A DNA stretch of 53,155 nt from Polaromonas sp. (GCF_018780625.1 NZ_JADMJK010000046.1:1-53155); one strand, 5' to 3'. Shown: positions 8,048 to 17,117, counted from the stretch's first letter. Program-made: numbers and translations. Notes: generated by a model from the sequence alone, not told the origin.

Positions 8048-8059
8048 CTGTATAGATAA
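8048..8059. promoter_or_regulatory. Second candidate PhnF operator, before phnC
   Basis: CTGTATAGATAA matches the reverse complement of the phnF/phnG site (TTGTATAGACAA) at 10 of 12 positions. It overlaps the likely -10 hexamer TATAGA, a position well suited to repression. Confidence 0.45.
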
Positions 8060-8070
8060 CTTTAGAGGCC

Positions 8071-8934
8071 ATGATGGAAACAGCACTTCGAGTTCACAAG
8101 CTCAACAAGCACTTTGCCAATGGAAAACATGCCTTGTGTGACATCAATCTGTCAGTGGGAAAAGGCGAAATGGTGGCCTTGATTGGCGCCTCCGGTTCGG
8201 GCAAGTCCACCTTGATGCGACATATGGCCGGCCTGGTTGCTGCCGATGGCCACTCGGACTCGCTGATCGAGATTGATGGCTGCTGTGTGCAGCAAAGCGG
8301 GCGCATTCACCGCGATATTCGCCGTGTGCGTTCGCAGGTGGGCTTTGTGTTCCAGCAGTTCAACCTGGTGGACCGCCTGCCAGTGCTGGTTAACGTCCTG
8401 GTGGGGCAACTGCACCGCATGCCCTGGTGGCGCAGCCTGTTCCGATTTTTCAGTGCGCAGGAGAGATCCCATGCGCTGGATGCCTTGAGGCGTGTGGGTA
8501 TTGCGGACTGCCACGCACAGCGCGCATCTACCCTTTCTGGCGGGCAGCAGCAGCGCGCCGCCATTGCCCGCACATTGGTGCAGGGTGCCAAGGTGGTGCT
8601 GGCCGATGAGCCCATTGCCTCGCTGGACCCCGAGTCCTCGCGCAATGTCATGGAAATACTGGCCCGCATCAATCGTGAAGACCGCTGCACCGTCATTGTG
8701 TCGCTGCACCAGGTGGAGATGGCTCTTAAATATTGTCCTCGTGTAATTGCCTTGCATAAAGGCCGCGTGGTGTTTGATGGGTCTTCTTCCTTGCTGACAC
8801 CTGGGCTGCTGCGCGAGTTGTATGGCGTCGATGCCAATGAAATTTTGGCTGATTCCACCCCTGCGGTCGCTGCGCCAGCGCAAGTTCATCCGCACCCGCC
8901 TTCCTGGTCTGCACCGCTCGTGCAGGCTGCCTGA
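8071..8934 (+). CDS. phnC: Phosphonate ABC importer ATPase PhnC
   Basis: The ATP-binding subunit of the PhnCDE phosphonate importer, 287 residues. Walker A is GASGSGKST at 39-47, the Q-loop region is [18 protein letters not shown], the signature is [13 protein letters not shown] and Walker B is [13 protein letters not shown]. The stretch [22 protein letters not shown] is characteristic of PhnC. The C-terminal ~30 residues are a proline-rich tail of no known role. Start is the first of two adjacent ATGs (8071 or 8074). It opens the phnC-D-E-HD oxygenase unit. Confidence 0.94.
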   Translation: MMETALRVHKLNKHFANGKHALCDINLSVGKGEMVALIGASGSGKSTLMRHMAGLVAADGHSDSLIEIDGCCVQQSGRIHRDIRRVRSQVGFVFQQFNLVDRLPVLVNVLVGQLHRMPWWRSLFRFFSAQERSHALDALRRVGIADCHAQRASTLSGGQQQRAAIARTLVQGAKVVLADEPIASLDPESSRNVMEILARINREDRCTVIVSLHQVEMALKYCPRVIALHKGRVVFDGSSSLLTPGLLRELYGVDANEILADSTPAVAAPAQVHPHPPSWSAPLVQAA

Positions 8935-8964
8935 ATTTTTTGTCCCTTTACAGGAGTTTTTCTT

Positions 8965-9921
8965 ATGCTTAAACAGCTGTTGGCCACCACGGCCGCAACC
9001 TTGGCTTTGGGCCTGGCAAGCGCCAGTTCGATCGCCCAGGACATCAACTTTGGGATCATCTCGACCGAAGCTACGCAAAACCTGAAGCAGGATTGGGTGC
9101 CATTGATCGAAGACATGAAGCGCCAGACCGGCTTTAATGTCACTGCATTCTTTGCGCCTGACTATGCTGGCATCATTGAAGGCATGCGCTTCAACAAGGT
9201 GCAGATTGCCTGGCTGGGCAACAAGTCGGCCATGGAGGCTGTTGACCGCGCCAATGGTGAAGTCTTCGCTCAGATGGTCAATGCTGATGGCACCCAAGGC
9301 TACTATTCGCACTTGATCGTCAACGCGGACAGCCCCTACAAAACGCTGGAAGACGTGCTCAAAAACGGCAAGAGCCTGAGTTTTGGCAATGGGGACCCCA
9401 ACTCCACGTCCGGTTACCTGGTGCCTGGCTTTTATGTGTTTGCCCAAAACAAGATTGACGCCAAGACCCATTTCAAGATCACTCGTGGTGCCAATCATGA
9501 AGCCAATGCGCTGGCAGTTGCCAACAAACAGGTCGATGTTGCCACCAACAACAGCGAAAACCTCGACAAGATCCAGCAGCGCTATCCGGACAAGTTCAAG
9601 AGCATCAAGATCGTCTGGACTTCGCCGTTGATACCGCTGGACCCACTGGTGATGCGCAAAGACTTGTCGGAGGCCAACAAGGCCAAACTGAAGGCTTTCT
9701 TCTACAACTACGGGAAGACCGATGCGCGCGAGAAGGAAGTGTTGATGAAGATTTCCAAGCTCTCGGGCTTCAAAGAGTCCACCAACCGCCAGTTGCTGCC
9801 CATCCGCCAGCTTGAGTTGTTCAGTCAGCGCAACAAGGCTCAAGCGGACACGTCCATGAGCGATGCGGACAAGAACACCCGCTTGGCCGACATCGACAAG
9901 CAACTCGCTGCGTTGAATTGA
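8965..9921 (+). CDS. phnD: Phosphonate-binding periplasmic protein PhnD
   Basis: The substrate-binding protein of the phosphonate importer, 318 residues. A Sec signal peptide covers about residues 1-24 (LLATTAATLALGLASASSIA). The mature part contains the family segments NFGIISTEATQNLKQDW, FFAPDYAGIIEGMRF and SFGNGDPNSTSGYLVP, the last being the ligand-binding loop. An AGGAG ribosome site precedes the ATG. PhnD proteins bind 2-aminoethylphosphonate and other alkylphosphonates; the exact specificity cannot be read here. Confidence 0.95.
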   Translation: MLKQLLATTAATLALGLASASSIAQDINFGIISTEATQNLKQDWVPLIEDMKRQTGFNVTAFFAPDYAGIIEGMRFNKVQIAWLGNKSAMEAVDRANGEVFAQMVNADGTQGYYSHLIVNADSPYKTLEDVLKNGKSLSFGNGDPNSTSGYLVPGFYVFAQNKIDAKTHFKITRGANHEANALAVANKQVDVATNNSENLDKIQQRYPDKFKSIKIVWTSPLIPLDPLVMRKDLSEANKAKLKAFFYNYGKTDAREKEVLMKISKLSGFKESTNRQLLPIRQLELFSQRNKAQADTSMSDADKNTRLADIDKQLAALN

Positions 9922-9957
9922 TTTGCCGATAACGCCTGAAAATTAAGCACCCTCGCC

Positions 9958-10764
9958 ATGCACCCAACTCTGTCCTCTACCACCCCTGCCATGCAATTGG
10001 CAGTCATTCCAAAGCGTAGCCTGGCCTGGCATGTCTCCTGGGGATTGCTTTTGCTGTTGTTGGGTGCATCGTGGGGAGGCGCCGACATGCGGCCGCTGGA
10101 CCTGCTGCGTGACTCCGGCAATATGGCTGCTTATATGGCCGAATTTTTTCCGCCCAACTTCGGCCAGTGGCGAATGTATGTGCAGGAAATGGTCGTCACG
10201 CTTCAAATTGCCTTATGGGGCACTGCGCTGGCCGTCATCACAGCCGTTCCCATGGCGTTGATGGCTTCTGCCAATCTGGTGCCATGGTGGGTGTACCAGC
10301 CCATGCGCCGCTTGATGGATGCCAGCCGAGCCATCAACGAGATGGTGTTTGCCATGCTGTTTGTAGTGGCGGTGGGCCTGGGGCCGTTTGCTGGTGTGCT
10401 GGCGCTCTGGATTCACACCACGGGCGTTCTTGCCAAACTGTTCTCTGAAGCGGTGGAAGCAATTGACCCCCAGCCAATCGAAGGCATCCGATCCACTGGC
10501 GCCAGCGCCCTGCATGAGATTGTGTACGGAGTGATTCCACAGGTCATGCCTCTGTGGATTTCGTTCACCCTGTACCGGTTTGAAAGCAATGTGCGCTCGG
10601 CGTCCGTGGTGGGTATGGTCGGTGCCGGCGGCATTGGCGTGGTGTTGTGGGACATCATTCGCGGCTTCCAGTACGCAGAAACCTGCGCTGTCATGATCAT
10701 CATTGTGGGGACAGTCAGCGTGATTGACGTGGTCTCTGCCCGCATCCGCAAAGTTCTGGTTTAA
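9958..10764 (+). CDS. phnE: Phosphonate ABC importer permease PhnE
   Basis: The inner-membrane permease of the importer, 268 residues with about five or six hydrophobic segments beginning at residues 24-38. The cytoplasmic coupling (EAA) loop is visible as [20 protein letters not shown], followed by the [13 protein letters not shown] segment. Only one permease is present, so it probably acts as a homodimer, as in other PhnCDE systems. It is 36 bp downstream of phnD and 6 bp upstream of the HD oxygenase gene, indicating one transcript. Confidence 0.94.
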   Translation: MHPTLSSTTPAMQLAVIPKRSLAWHVSWGLLLLLLGASWGGADMRPLDLLRDSGNMAAYMAEFFPPNFGQWRMYVQEMVVTLQIALWGTALAVITAVPMALMASANLVPWWVYQPMRRLMDASRAINEMVFAMLFVVAVGLGPFAGVLALWIHTTGVLAKLFSEAVEAIDPQPIEGIRSTGASALHEIVYGVIPQVMPLWISFTLYRFESNVRSASVVGMVGAGGIGVVLWDIIRGFQYAETCAVMIIIVGTVSVIDVVSARIRKVLV

Positions 10765-10770
10765 GAAAGA

Positions 10771-11328
10771 ATGATCATGGCGCTCACATCCGCTGAAATC
10801 ATCCGTCTGTTTGAAACACGGGCCAGCAGTCAGTACGGCCGTGAAGCGGTCAGCCAGCTAGAGCACGCATTGCAGTGCGCCCAGCTTGCCGAGAATGCCG
10901 GTGAAACCGATGAGACCATCGTGGCGGCGCTGCTGCACGACGTGGGACATCTGATTGGCGCTGAAAAACGTGGTCAGCCGGATGATACGCAAGAGTGTGA
11001 CGACTTGCATCAGTACATCGCACTGCCATTTTTGCGCGGCTTGCTTCCTGTTGCCGTGCTCGAGCCCATACGTTTGCACGTAGATGCCAAGCGTTATCTG
11101 TGTGGCGCCGAGCAGAGTTACTGGGCGACTCTGTCGCCCGCCTCCCAGCGCAGCCTTGAGTTGCAGGGCGGTGCTTACTCAGAAGACGAGTTGGCCACAT
11201 TCATGGCTCAGCCTTTTGCGGAGGAGGCCGTGCGCCTTCGCCGGTATGACGACCTGGCTAAGGTTGCGAACAAGGCCACACCCGATCTGGCCTATTACGA
11301 GAAAAAGATGTTGGCTGTGCTGCTCTGA
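10771..11328 (+). CDS. PhnZ-type HD-domain phosphonate oxygenase
   Basis: A 185-residue HD-domain protein of the phosphonate-operon class. PhnZ is a mixed-valence diiron oxygenase that cleaves (R)-2-amino-1-hydroxyethylphosphonate to glycine and phosphate. The residues expected from PhnZ are visible: H32, H56-D57, H80 and H103 as metal ligands, K107 as a phosphonate contact, and Y22-x-x-E25 matching the lid pair Y24/E27. The RRYDDLAK segment supplies the last Asp ligand. Length fits. The gene follows phnE after 6 bp. Its usual partner, the 2-oxoglutarate hydroxylase PhnY, is absent from the window. Related enzymes act on other hydroxyphosphonates, so the substrate is not proved. Confidence 0.82.
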   Translation: MIMALTSAEIIRLFETRASSQYGREAVSQLEHALQCAQLAENAGETDETIVAALLHDVGHLIGAEKRGQPDDTQECDDLHQYIALPFLRGLLPVAVLEPIRLHVDAKRYLCGAEQSYWATLSPASQRSLELQGGAYSEDELATFMAQPFAEEAVRLRRYDDLAKVANKATPDLAYYEKKMLAVLL

Positions 11329-11901
11329 GTAAAGGCGAGGCTCGATCGACATGGCCCCAGCAAGTACCCCGCTCAACTCCGGGATTCGAAAGTTTCCTTT
11401 TTATCTTCCAGGCGTCGTCCTTGGTTTTCGCTACTGATCAAACGGTAAGTCAGTTGCTGGAGTCATCGCAAGACATCGCCAGGCAGACCATGCTGAATGC
11501 CGCGACTGCCAGCAGGCCAAGGGCCAGCAGCAGGGTGATGCTCTTTAAAAAAATTCCATCCGCCTGTCGCTGCGTTCTCACGGGTTGACGTTGGCGTAGC
11601 CTGGGCAGGTGATGCCAGTGCCGACACGATTGATTGATGCGTGGCGTACCGGGTATTGGGCAGGTCGGCGGTAATGGCGCCGATGAGGCTGTTGGCCAGC
11701 GGCGAGACCAGGCTTGTGTAGCCCGCTACGATCCTCGCCACCACGGAATCAGCAGTGATGGCGGGGGTCATTGCGCACCACAAGCTGATTGGTGGCCAAG
11801 GATTTGGTGATGTCGCCGGTCGTGGGCTCAATCGTCATAAATAAGACACGGAAAACTTCTACGATGCACGCTTCATTACAAGCAAAAAGTAGGCGCCGCG
11901 C
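11329..11901. other. 573-bp stretch without a confident intact gene
   Basis: Nothing on the plus strand looks coding, and no T-rich terminator hairpin is obvious after the HD oxygenase gene. The minus strand holds a possible frameshifted small gene, listed separately. Confidence 0.4.
11450..11771 (-). pseudogene. Possible frameshifted gene for a small membrane-anchored protein
   Basis: An alanine-rich frame starts at ATG 11771 and reads through AITADSVVARIVAGYTSLVSP-like sequence. At an A7 run (11547-11553 on the plus strand) it passes into a neighbouring frame that encodes a convincing transmembrane helix (KSITLLLALGLLAVAAF) and ends at the TGA at 11452-11450. Removing one base at the homopolymer would join both parts into about 107 residues with a C-terminal membrane anchor. 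No family is recognised. It could be a decayed gene, a sequencing slip or chance. Confidence 0.25.
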
Positions 11902-12438
11902 ATGCACCTCCACAAATCAGAAAAGGCCAGGCTCGAACTCAACTCCAGGCAGCGTGTTCTCAATCTTCGCGAGCGGGGTGCACTTTTCCTCGCAGATGGT
12001 TGTAAAACGCAGGATGAAATGCAGGTATTGCTGCGGGATGATGGCAGCATCTTGCAAAAACTGATTTCAGACGGGTATCTGGTCCGCCTTCAGGCAAGCG
12101 GCAACCGTGCATTGGCTCCTGACACTAAAGAGGTGGCTCCAGCGCTTCAGCTTCTCCCTGACACTGTCACGTCGCCCGGATCGTCCAGCGACAAATTCGA
12201 CGGCAAGCGCTCCTTGGCGACCACCCGAATGTTCCTGTTTGATATTTGCGAGCGAATGTTTTCCAAAAAGGCGCCCACATTGGCCCAACAATACCGGGAT
12301 CAACTGCGACAAGCGCGTGACCGCGAATCCATGGTGGCTATTGCTCGCGACATCATTGTGAAGGTGGAGGAAATTGCGGGATCGGAAAGAGCCGATGGCT
12401 TGAGCGAGCGCATCGCAATGATGTTGCCGCCGGGGTAA
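11902..12438 (+). CDS. Hypothetical protein, 178 residues
   Basis: No family is recognised with certainty. The sequence is soluble, without signal peptide or membrane segment. Residues about 1-65 are charged and helical and resemble a small winged-helix-like unit (RQRVLNLRERGALFLADG...LQKLISDGYLVRL). A low-complexity linker follows at about 70-105, then a helical C-terminal domain rich in Arg and Gln (RMFLFDICERMFSKKAPTLAQQYRDQLR). The codon usage and spacing look real. It stands alone: the next gene downstream is convergent. Similar unknown proteins seem to occur in Comamonadaceae, but this is from memory. Confidence 0.7.
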   Translation: MHLHKSEKARLELNSRQRVLNLRERGALFLADGCKTQDEMQVLLRDDGSILQKLISDGYLVRLQASGNRALAPDTKEVAPALQLLPDTVTSPGSSSDKFDGKRSLATTRMFLFDICERMFSKKAPTLAQQYRDQLRQARDRESMVAIARDIIVKVEEIAGSERADGLSERIAMMLPPG

Positions 12439-12581
12439 AATTGGTCGGTCGGCAGGTTGTGATTGTGAGTTGGTCGGGCAGAGGCGACCGATCAGCCGCC
12501 TGCATTCAAGGAACCCTGGCAGAGGGGGGAAGCTTACTTTTCGGCCGAATTGGAGCCCAGCTACGATGGAGCAAGACCGAT

Positions 12582-13655
12582 TCAGTCGGTCAGCGGAGCC
12601 GTATGGTGTGTCATCTCATGGCGCCCATCGTCGAATTGGACGATCCGCTCGGGCCAGCGCAGCGCCGCCAGCTTGAAGTCCTGCCCCACCACGGTTCCGG
12701 CCTTGCGCTCCGTCCAGCGGCCACCTGCAGAGAAATCCACGCAGAACACATTGCGGTGCTTGCCGTGCCACGCGAGCGGCGAGGTGTTGTCAAACAGGTT
12801 GGGCTCGCCTTGCTCCCCCGTGCTGTGGTCGATCTTGTTCAGGCGCCGCCAGTAGTGGCCAACGACCACGGGAATCGGGTCCTCGTACTCGTCCCACCAC
12901 TGCACCCTTTTAACGAACCGCCATTTGCCGCTCGCATAGAACGGGACCGTTCCCTTGCGTTCCACGCCTGAGGTCAGCACCTTGAGTGGATTTTTCATCT
13001 GTTTGCTTGACTCGAATTGCGCATGGGCGTGCAGGAACGGCGGCTCCCGGTGAATATTTTCCACGCCATGCTCCCAGCGTTCAAGCTCCGCAGTCATCTG
13101 CTGTTCCAGTTCGGTTTCGATCGCTTCCTGCCTCGCCGCCTGTTCCCATTTGTCATAATGCTGCCGAACGCTGCCCAGGGGCAGTGTCCTGGCGACTTCG
13201 ATCTGCTCGTCCTGCCATGCTGCATGGATGACCCGCAGATCCGCCCGTTCCAGCCCGATCGGGAGCATGGATAAGAAACGCACGATTCGTTCCCGTGCCG
13301 CGGGGTCCGGTCGCTGGTAGGGCGCGTACTTTTCATGGTCGCTGCCTACGCGCGCATCAAAAAACCAGCCTGAGCCGTCCTTGACGTCTTCGCGCAGCAA
13401 GTTGATTTCGTGATTGCCCAGCACCGCCACGGCCCGCCCGGATTCCACCAGCTCCTGCGCCAGGGCAAGCACCGCCGGGCTGTCCGGCCCCCGGTCGCAG
13501 AAGTCCCCCACAAAAACCAGGGTGCGGTCGTCGGGATGGTTGCCTTGCTGGTCATAGCCCAGGTGTCCCATCAGGCTGCGCAGGGCGTCATATTCGCCAT
13601 GGATGTCGCCCACGATGTCCAGTGGCCCGGCGGGAAGCGGTTGAATCAGGCTCAT
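12582..13655 (-). CDS. PPP-type metallophosphoesterase
   Basis: A 357-residue calcineurin-like phosphoesterase of the PPP class. The metal-binding motifs appear in order: GDIHG (16-20), GDFCDRG, GNHE and a C-terminal VVGHYWRR. Bacterial relatives dephosphorylate phosphoproteins or diadenosine polyphosphates; the substrate here cannot be told. An acidic helical insert (about residues 150-210, RQEAIETELEQQMTAELERWEHG) separates the third and fourth motifs and makes it longer than PrpA/PrpE enzymes. A small hairpin, GACCGA...TCGGTC, covers its stop codon. It is monocistronic and convergent with the upstream hypothetical gene. Confidence 0.85.
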   Translation of the reverse strand: MSLIQPLPAGPLDIVGDIHGEYDALRSLMGHLGYDQQGNHPDDRTLVFVGDFCDRGPDSPAVLALAQELVESGRAVAVLGNHEINLLREDVKDGSGWFFDARVGSDHEKYAPYQRPDPAARERIVRFLSMLPIGLERADLRVIHAAWQDEQIEVARTLPLGSVRQHYDKWEQAARQEAIETELEQQMTAELERWEHGVENIHREPPFLHAHAQFESSKQMKNPLKVLTSGVERKGTVPFYASGKWRFVKRVQWWDEYEDPIPVVVGHYWRRLNKIDHSTGEQGEPNLFDNTSPLAWHGKHRNVFCVDFSAGGRWTERKAGTVVGQDFKLAALRWPERIVQFDDGRHEMTHHTAPLTD

Positions 13656-13772
13656 GATTTCCTTGTTGTTGGTTTTTTGCCCGCACGATCAAGGTCGGGA
13701 CGGCAATAGAGCAGCCTGGATTTTCGCCTTGATGCTGACGGGCATCCACTACTAACCATCCACCATACGCCT

Positions 13773-13958
13773 TTGTGCAACGACTACCAGGCCATGAAGC
13801 ATAGGGAGCGCCTGCAACGCCACTTTGGCCCCTTCGACGCGTGGCGCAGGGTCGCGGCCAGTTTCATCCGGCGAGCGCGTGGCGGCACCGCTAGCTTCAC
13901 GTTACTGCGCAGCGTGGAGGATCAGTCCAGGCGCAGTTTCGCCGCCACGGCCGCGTGA
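13773..13958 (+). pseudogene. Possible remnant of an SRAP (YedK/HMCES) gene
   Basis: A TTG-initiated 61-codon frame begins M-C-N-D-Y, which resembles the start of SRAP proteins, where Cys2 is the catalytic residue that crosslinks abasic DNA. RLQRHFGPFDAW at about 15-26 also resembles their first helix. After about 25 residues the similarity disappears, and the other SRAP motifs are missing. Real members are over 200 residues long. It overlaps the end of the convergent downstream gene. A chance frame cannot be excluded. Confidence 0.25.
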
Positions 13959-15082
13959 TCCGAAGCCCACAGTCCGCCGTTGCCAGCCGGGTGGGTCTTG
14001 TCGCCCATCGTGTTGCCGAGCAGTTTCATGTCGAGCACAAGCGGTAACTGCGTGAGCGTGAAGATCATGTCGATGCGCTCGTACAACTCGGACTTGCGGT
14101 TGGTCAGGCTTTCCGACTGGCAGCAGCTCAGGCCATCGTCGGCTTGAGGCCGCATCATCCAGGCGTCGGTGAACCCGTTGCGCGTGAAGACCTGGTAGGG
14201 CGTGGGTGCGCCGGGGATCGTGTCCTGTGGTGCCGAGTTGATGTCGCCGACGACGAGCAGCTTGCGCTGGCCGTCCCAGGTGCCTAATGCGGTAGCCAGG
14301 ACCTCGGAGGCCTGGCCGACCTGCAGCAGGCGGGTCTCGGGCAGGTTGGGGGCCAGCAGGCGCTGCTCAAGGTGCGTGTTGAAGATGCGGTAAGACTGGC
14401 CCTTCACCGTCACGTCCACCGCGAGGAAGCCGCGCTCGATCGCGATGGGCCCCAGCGGTGTTGTGAATTGCGGCGGCCGGGTCGTGAAATTGCAGCCTTC
14501 GTGCGAGATGCGGCACAGTGCGATCGGCGCGAAGTTGACCCAGCTGGCCGTCAGCCCGCTGCGCACAAGGATCGCGTCCCGGTCGGCCACCTGCAGGATG
14601 GCTGGATAGCCGTTCACCACAAACGGGATCGCATCCACCTTCAGGTTCGTGACTTTGCCGGCGACGACATACCTGCCGCGCAGCGCCGCTTCGGTGTTTT
14701 GCAACTGGTCATTGAACGCCCCCTTGACGGCGGGATCGTCGCATCCCTTGCCTGGTACCTCGGGCACGCCGGGATGGGGCAGGCAGGCGAACCGGGTGGC
14801 CTCCTGAAGGCCGACCACGTCGGGACTGCGCTGTGCAATCTGCGCTGCCAGCGCCTTTGCCCGTTCCACCGGCCGTGCCGCAGCGATCTTCTGCAGGGTC
14901 ATGACGACGGCGGCGTTGAACACCTCCGGGTTGAACGGGTTGGCCGTTGCTGCACTGAGGACGGGCGTCAGATCCGCACCCAGATACTGGTTCTGGGTCA
15001 TGACATCGATCTCGGCCGCCATGCCCAGCGCGGCGCTGCCGAGCAGTGCGCAACCCAGAAGCTTCGATACGATCTTGTTCAC
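13922..15082 (-). CDS. Secreted endonuclease/exonuclease/phosphatase family protein
   Basis: Starting at the GTG at 15082, which is preceded by a strong AAGGAGG site five bases upstream, the protein has 386 residues and a clear Sec signal peptide (KLLGCALLGSAALGMAA). A longer frame to 15169 lacks a ribosome site. The mature part has the EEP-fold motifs: MTQNQYLG near the N terminus, the metal-ligand Glu in DVVGLQEATRF, VVGDINSAPQDT and the C-terminal SDHAAVAAKL. Such proteins cleave phosphodiesters in DNA, phospholipids or inositol phosphates. As an exported enzyme it may scavenge phosphate, but the substrate is unknown. Confidence 0.85.
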   Translation of the reverse strand: MNKIVSKLLGCALLGSAALGMAAEIDVMTQNQYLGADLTPVLSAATANPFNPEVFNAAVVMTLQKIAAARPVERAKALAAQIAQRSPDVVGLQEATRFACLPHPGVPEVPGKGCDDPAVKGAFNDQLQNTEAALRGRYVVAGKVTNLKVDAIPFVVNGYPAILQVADRDAILVRSGLTASWVNFAPIALCRISHEGCNFTTRPPQFTTPLGPIAIERGFLAVDVTVKGQSYRIFNTHLEQRLLAPNLPETRLLQVGQASEVLATALGTWDGQRKLLVVGDINSAPQDTIPGAPTPYQVFTRNGFTDAWMMRPQADDGLSCCQSESLTNRKSELYERIDMIFTLTQLPLVLDMKLLGNTMGDKTHPAGNGGLWASDHAAVAAKLRLD

Positions 15083-15308
15083 GGCATCCTCCTTGTTGAC
15101 GGCGACGACCATTGCTGGCGCAAACACAGGCCTGACTGTGCGCGCGCAGCCGGCGGACGTTTTTGACAAACATCAACTGCTTCGGCCATGACTCGATCAT
15201 GGCTCGCTGGCCCTGACGTGCCAATTTCCCTGATCTGGCTATGGCGTGTGTTTTTCGGGTGAGCCCGATCAGCGGCGGCGATAATCAAGCCCAATTTAAG
15301 GAGCCAGC

Positions 15309-16142
15309 GTGGATATTGCACTGTTGATCAAAGCCGCCATCATGGGCATTGTGGAGGGTTTGACCGAGTTTCTTCCCATTTCTTCCACCGGGCATTTGAT
15401 TTTGACGGGCGCGCTGCTGGGCTTTGACGATGACAAGGCCAAGGTGTTCGACATCGCCATCCAGACCGGTGCCATTTTTGCGGTGATTCTGGTGTATTGG
15501 CAAAAAATCCGTGCCACGCTGATCGCCTTGCCTAATGAAAAGCAGGCGCAGCAGTTTGCGCTGAATGTGTTGGTGGCGTTTATCCCCGCCGTGCTGCTGG
15601 GGCTGCTGTTTGGCAAGGCCATCAAGGCGCACCTGTTCACGCCAGTGGTGGTGGCCAGCACCTTCATCATTGGCGGCTTCATCATTTTGTGGGCTGAACG
15701 GCGGCAGCTGCGCAACCCGGCGGTCACACGCATTCACACGGTCGAGGCCATGACGACCATGGACGCGCTCAAGGTGGGGCTGGTGCAGTGCCTGGCCATG
15801 ATTCCGGGCACCAGCCGCAGTGGCGCCACCATCATTGGCGGCATGCTGCTGGGGCTGTCGCGTCAGGCGGCGATTGATTTTTCTTTCTACCTGGCAATTC
15901 CCACCCTGATGGGGGCCGGCGCCTACAGCCTGTACAAAGACCGCGCGCTGCTGTCCTTGGCCGACGCACCGATGTTCGGGGTCGGGCTGCTGTTTTCGTT
16001 TATCAGCGCCTGGCTGTGCATTCGCTGGCTGCTGCGCTATATCGCGACCCACAGCTTTGTGCCCTTTGCCTGGTACCGCATCGTGTTTGGCGTCGTGGTG
16101 CTGGCCACTGCCTGGAGCGGCCTGGTGGTCTGGGCCGACTGA
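15309..16142 (+). CDS. uppP: Undecaprenyl-diphosphatase UppP
   Basis: UppP (BacA) dephosphorylates undecaprenyl pyrophosphate to recycle the lipid carrier for cell-wall and polysaccharide synthesis, and gives bacitracin tolerance. The 277-residue membrane protein contains both signature motifs, [15 protein letters not shown] near residues 16-30 and [10 protein letters not shown] in the middle. About eight hydrophobic helices are visible. The start is GTG at 15309 with an AAGGAG ribosome site. It is divergent from the exported phosphodiesterase gene and convergent with the alpha/beta hydrolase gene. Confidence 0.96.
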   Translation: MDIALLIKAAIMGIVEGLTEFLPISSTGHLILTGALLGFDDDKAKVFDIAIQTGAIFAVILVYWQKIRATLIALPNEKQAQQFALNVLVAFIPAVLLGLLFGKAIKAHLFTPVVVASTFIIGGFIILWAERRQLRNPAVTRIHTVEAMTTMDALKVGLVQCLAMIPGTSRSGATIIGGMLLGLSRQAAIDFSFYLAIPTLMGAGAYSLYKDRALLSLADAPMFGVGLLFSFISAWLCIRWLLRYIATHSFVPFAWYRIVFGVVVLATAWSGLVVWAD

Positions 16143-16204
16143 AGCGTTTTAGCCGGGTTAGCCGGTTGCGCCGGCTGAATTGACCGGGGCCTTGCCGGCG
16201 TGGC

Positions 16205-17047
16205 TCAGCCCATCATGTTCAGCAGCGCGGCCTCCATGGCGGCGGCCGTGGCCAGCGGTTTTTCCATCGGAAACAGGTGGCTGCCGTCCAGCATCATGAT
16301 GCGCCCTTTGGTGACTTTTTCGGTCATGGCCATGCCCACTTGCTTCATCTCGGACGACTGGCGCCCGCCAATGAAGCTGACGGGGCATTTGAGTGGGTTG
16401 GCTTTGAGCAGGCGCTCCAGGTTGTCGGGCAGGGTGTTGTAAATGGCAGTTTCCACGTCGCGGTCAAAGCTCAGCAGGCGCTGGCCCTGGCCCGAGCTGG
16501 TTTCATCATGCGTGCCGTGCTCAATGTAGTCGCGCAGCACCTGCTCGTCCCAGCGGGCAAAGGCTTTTTTGCTGCGGAAATGCGCCAGTACTTCATCGCG
16601 GCCTAGCCACTGCTGCCGGCGCTTGCGGCTGATGGCGCCGGGCGAGATCGAGCCCACCAGCTGCGCGCGCTTGGCCACGCTCAGCGCAGTGGCGCGCCAG
16701 CCGCCCAGAATCGGCGAGTCAAGCATCAGCACGCCGCGCACCGGCTGGCCGCCCAGCACCGGGTGCTCTGCGGCACACATCAGGCTTAAAAACCCGCCCA
16801 GCGAGTGGCCGACCAGAAATGCCGGCTGGCCCGATTTCTCGACTTCCCTGGCGGTGAAGTCGGCCAGTTGCTGCACCAGATTCGGCCAGTTGCTGGTGAC
16901 CGGGTAGCGCGGGTCGTGGCCAAACTTTTCAATCGCCTTGACCTGAAAGCCCCTCGCCTTGAGGCTATGGAACAGCACGCCGTAGGTGCTGGCCGGAAAG
17001 CTGTTTCCGTGGGAAAAAATGATGAGGGGTTTGGAGCTGGAGGGCAC
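16205..17047 (-). CDS. Alpha/beta hydrolase
   Basis: A 280-residue alpha/beta hydrolase without signal peptide. The oxyanion region IIFSHGNSFPASTY is near residue 10. The nucleophile elbow is GHSLGG with Ser near position 81. The catalytic His is probably in GSHLFP near residue 257. A basic cap region (SRKRRQQWLG) lies in the middle. It could be an esterase or lipase of small substrates; the specificity is unknown. It lies 70 bp downstream of the Anbu gene on the same strand and may be cotranscribed. Confidence 0.85.
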   Translation of the reverse strand: MPSSSKPLIIFSHGNSFPASTYGVLFHSLKARGFQVKAIEKFGHDPRYPVTSNWPNLVQQLADFTAREVEKSGQPAFLVGHSLGGFLSLMCAAEHPVLGGQPVRGVLMLDSPILGGWRATALSVAKRAQLVGSISPGAISRKRRQQWLGRDEVLAHFRSKKAFARWDEQVLRDYIEHGTHDETSSGQGQRLLSFDRDVETAIYNTLPDNLERLLKANPLKCPVSFIGGRQSSEMKQVGMAMTEKVTKGRIMMLDGSHLFPMEKPLATAAAMEAALLNMMG

Positions 17048-17117
17048 AGGTATTGAAGGGCTCCGCAGCGCTGGCTGCGGGATGACCCCCGGGGTGAGGT
17101 GAATCGGAGGAACAGGG

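Noticed and set aside
8152-9903. 583-codon minus-strand open frame across phnC and phnD
   Set aside because: It is antisense to two clearly recognised genes, has no recognisable domain, and reflects the lack of stops opposite G+C-rich codons.
15083-15169. N-terminal extension of the exported phosphodiesterase to 15169
   Set aside because: The GTG at 15082 has a strong AAGGAGG site and gives a proper signal peptide; the extension would bury it.
16160-16176. AGCCGG-TTGCG-CCGGCT hairpin between uppP and the hydrolase gene
   Set aside because: Short stem and no T-run on either strand, so it is too weak to call a terminator.
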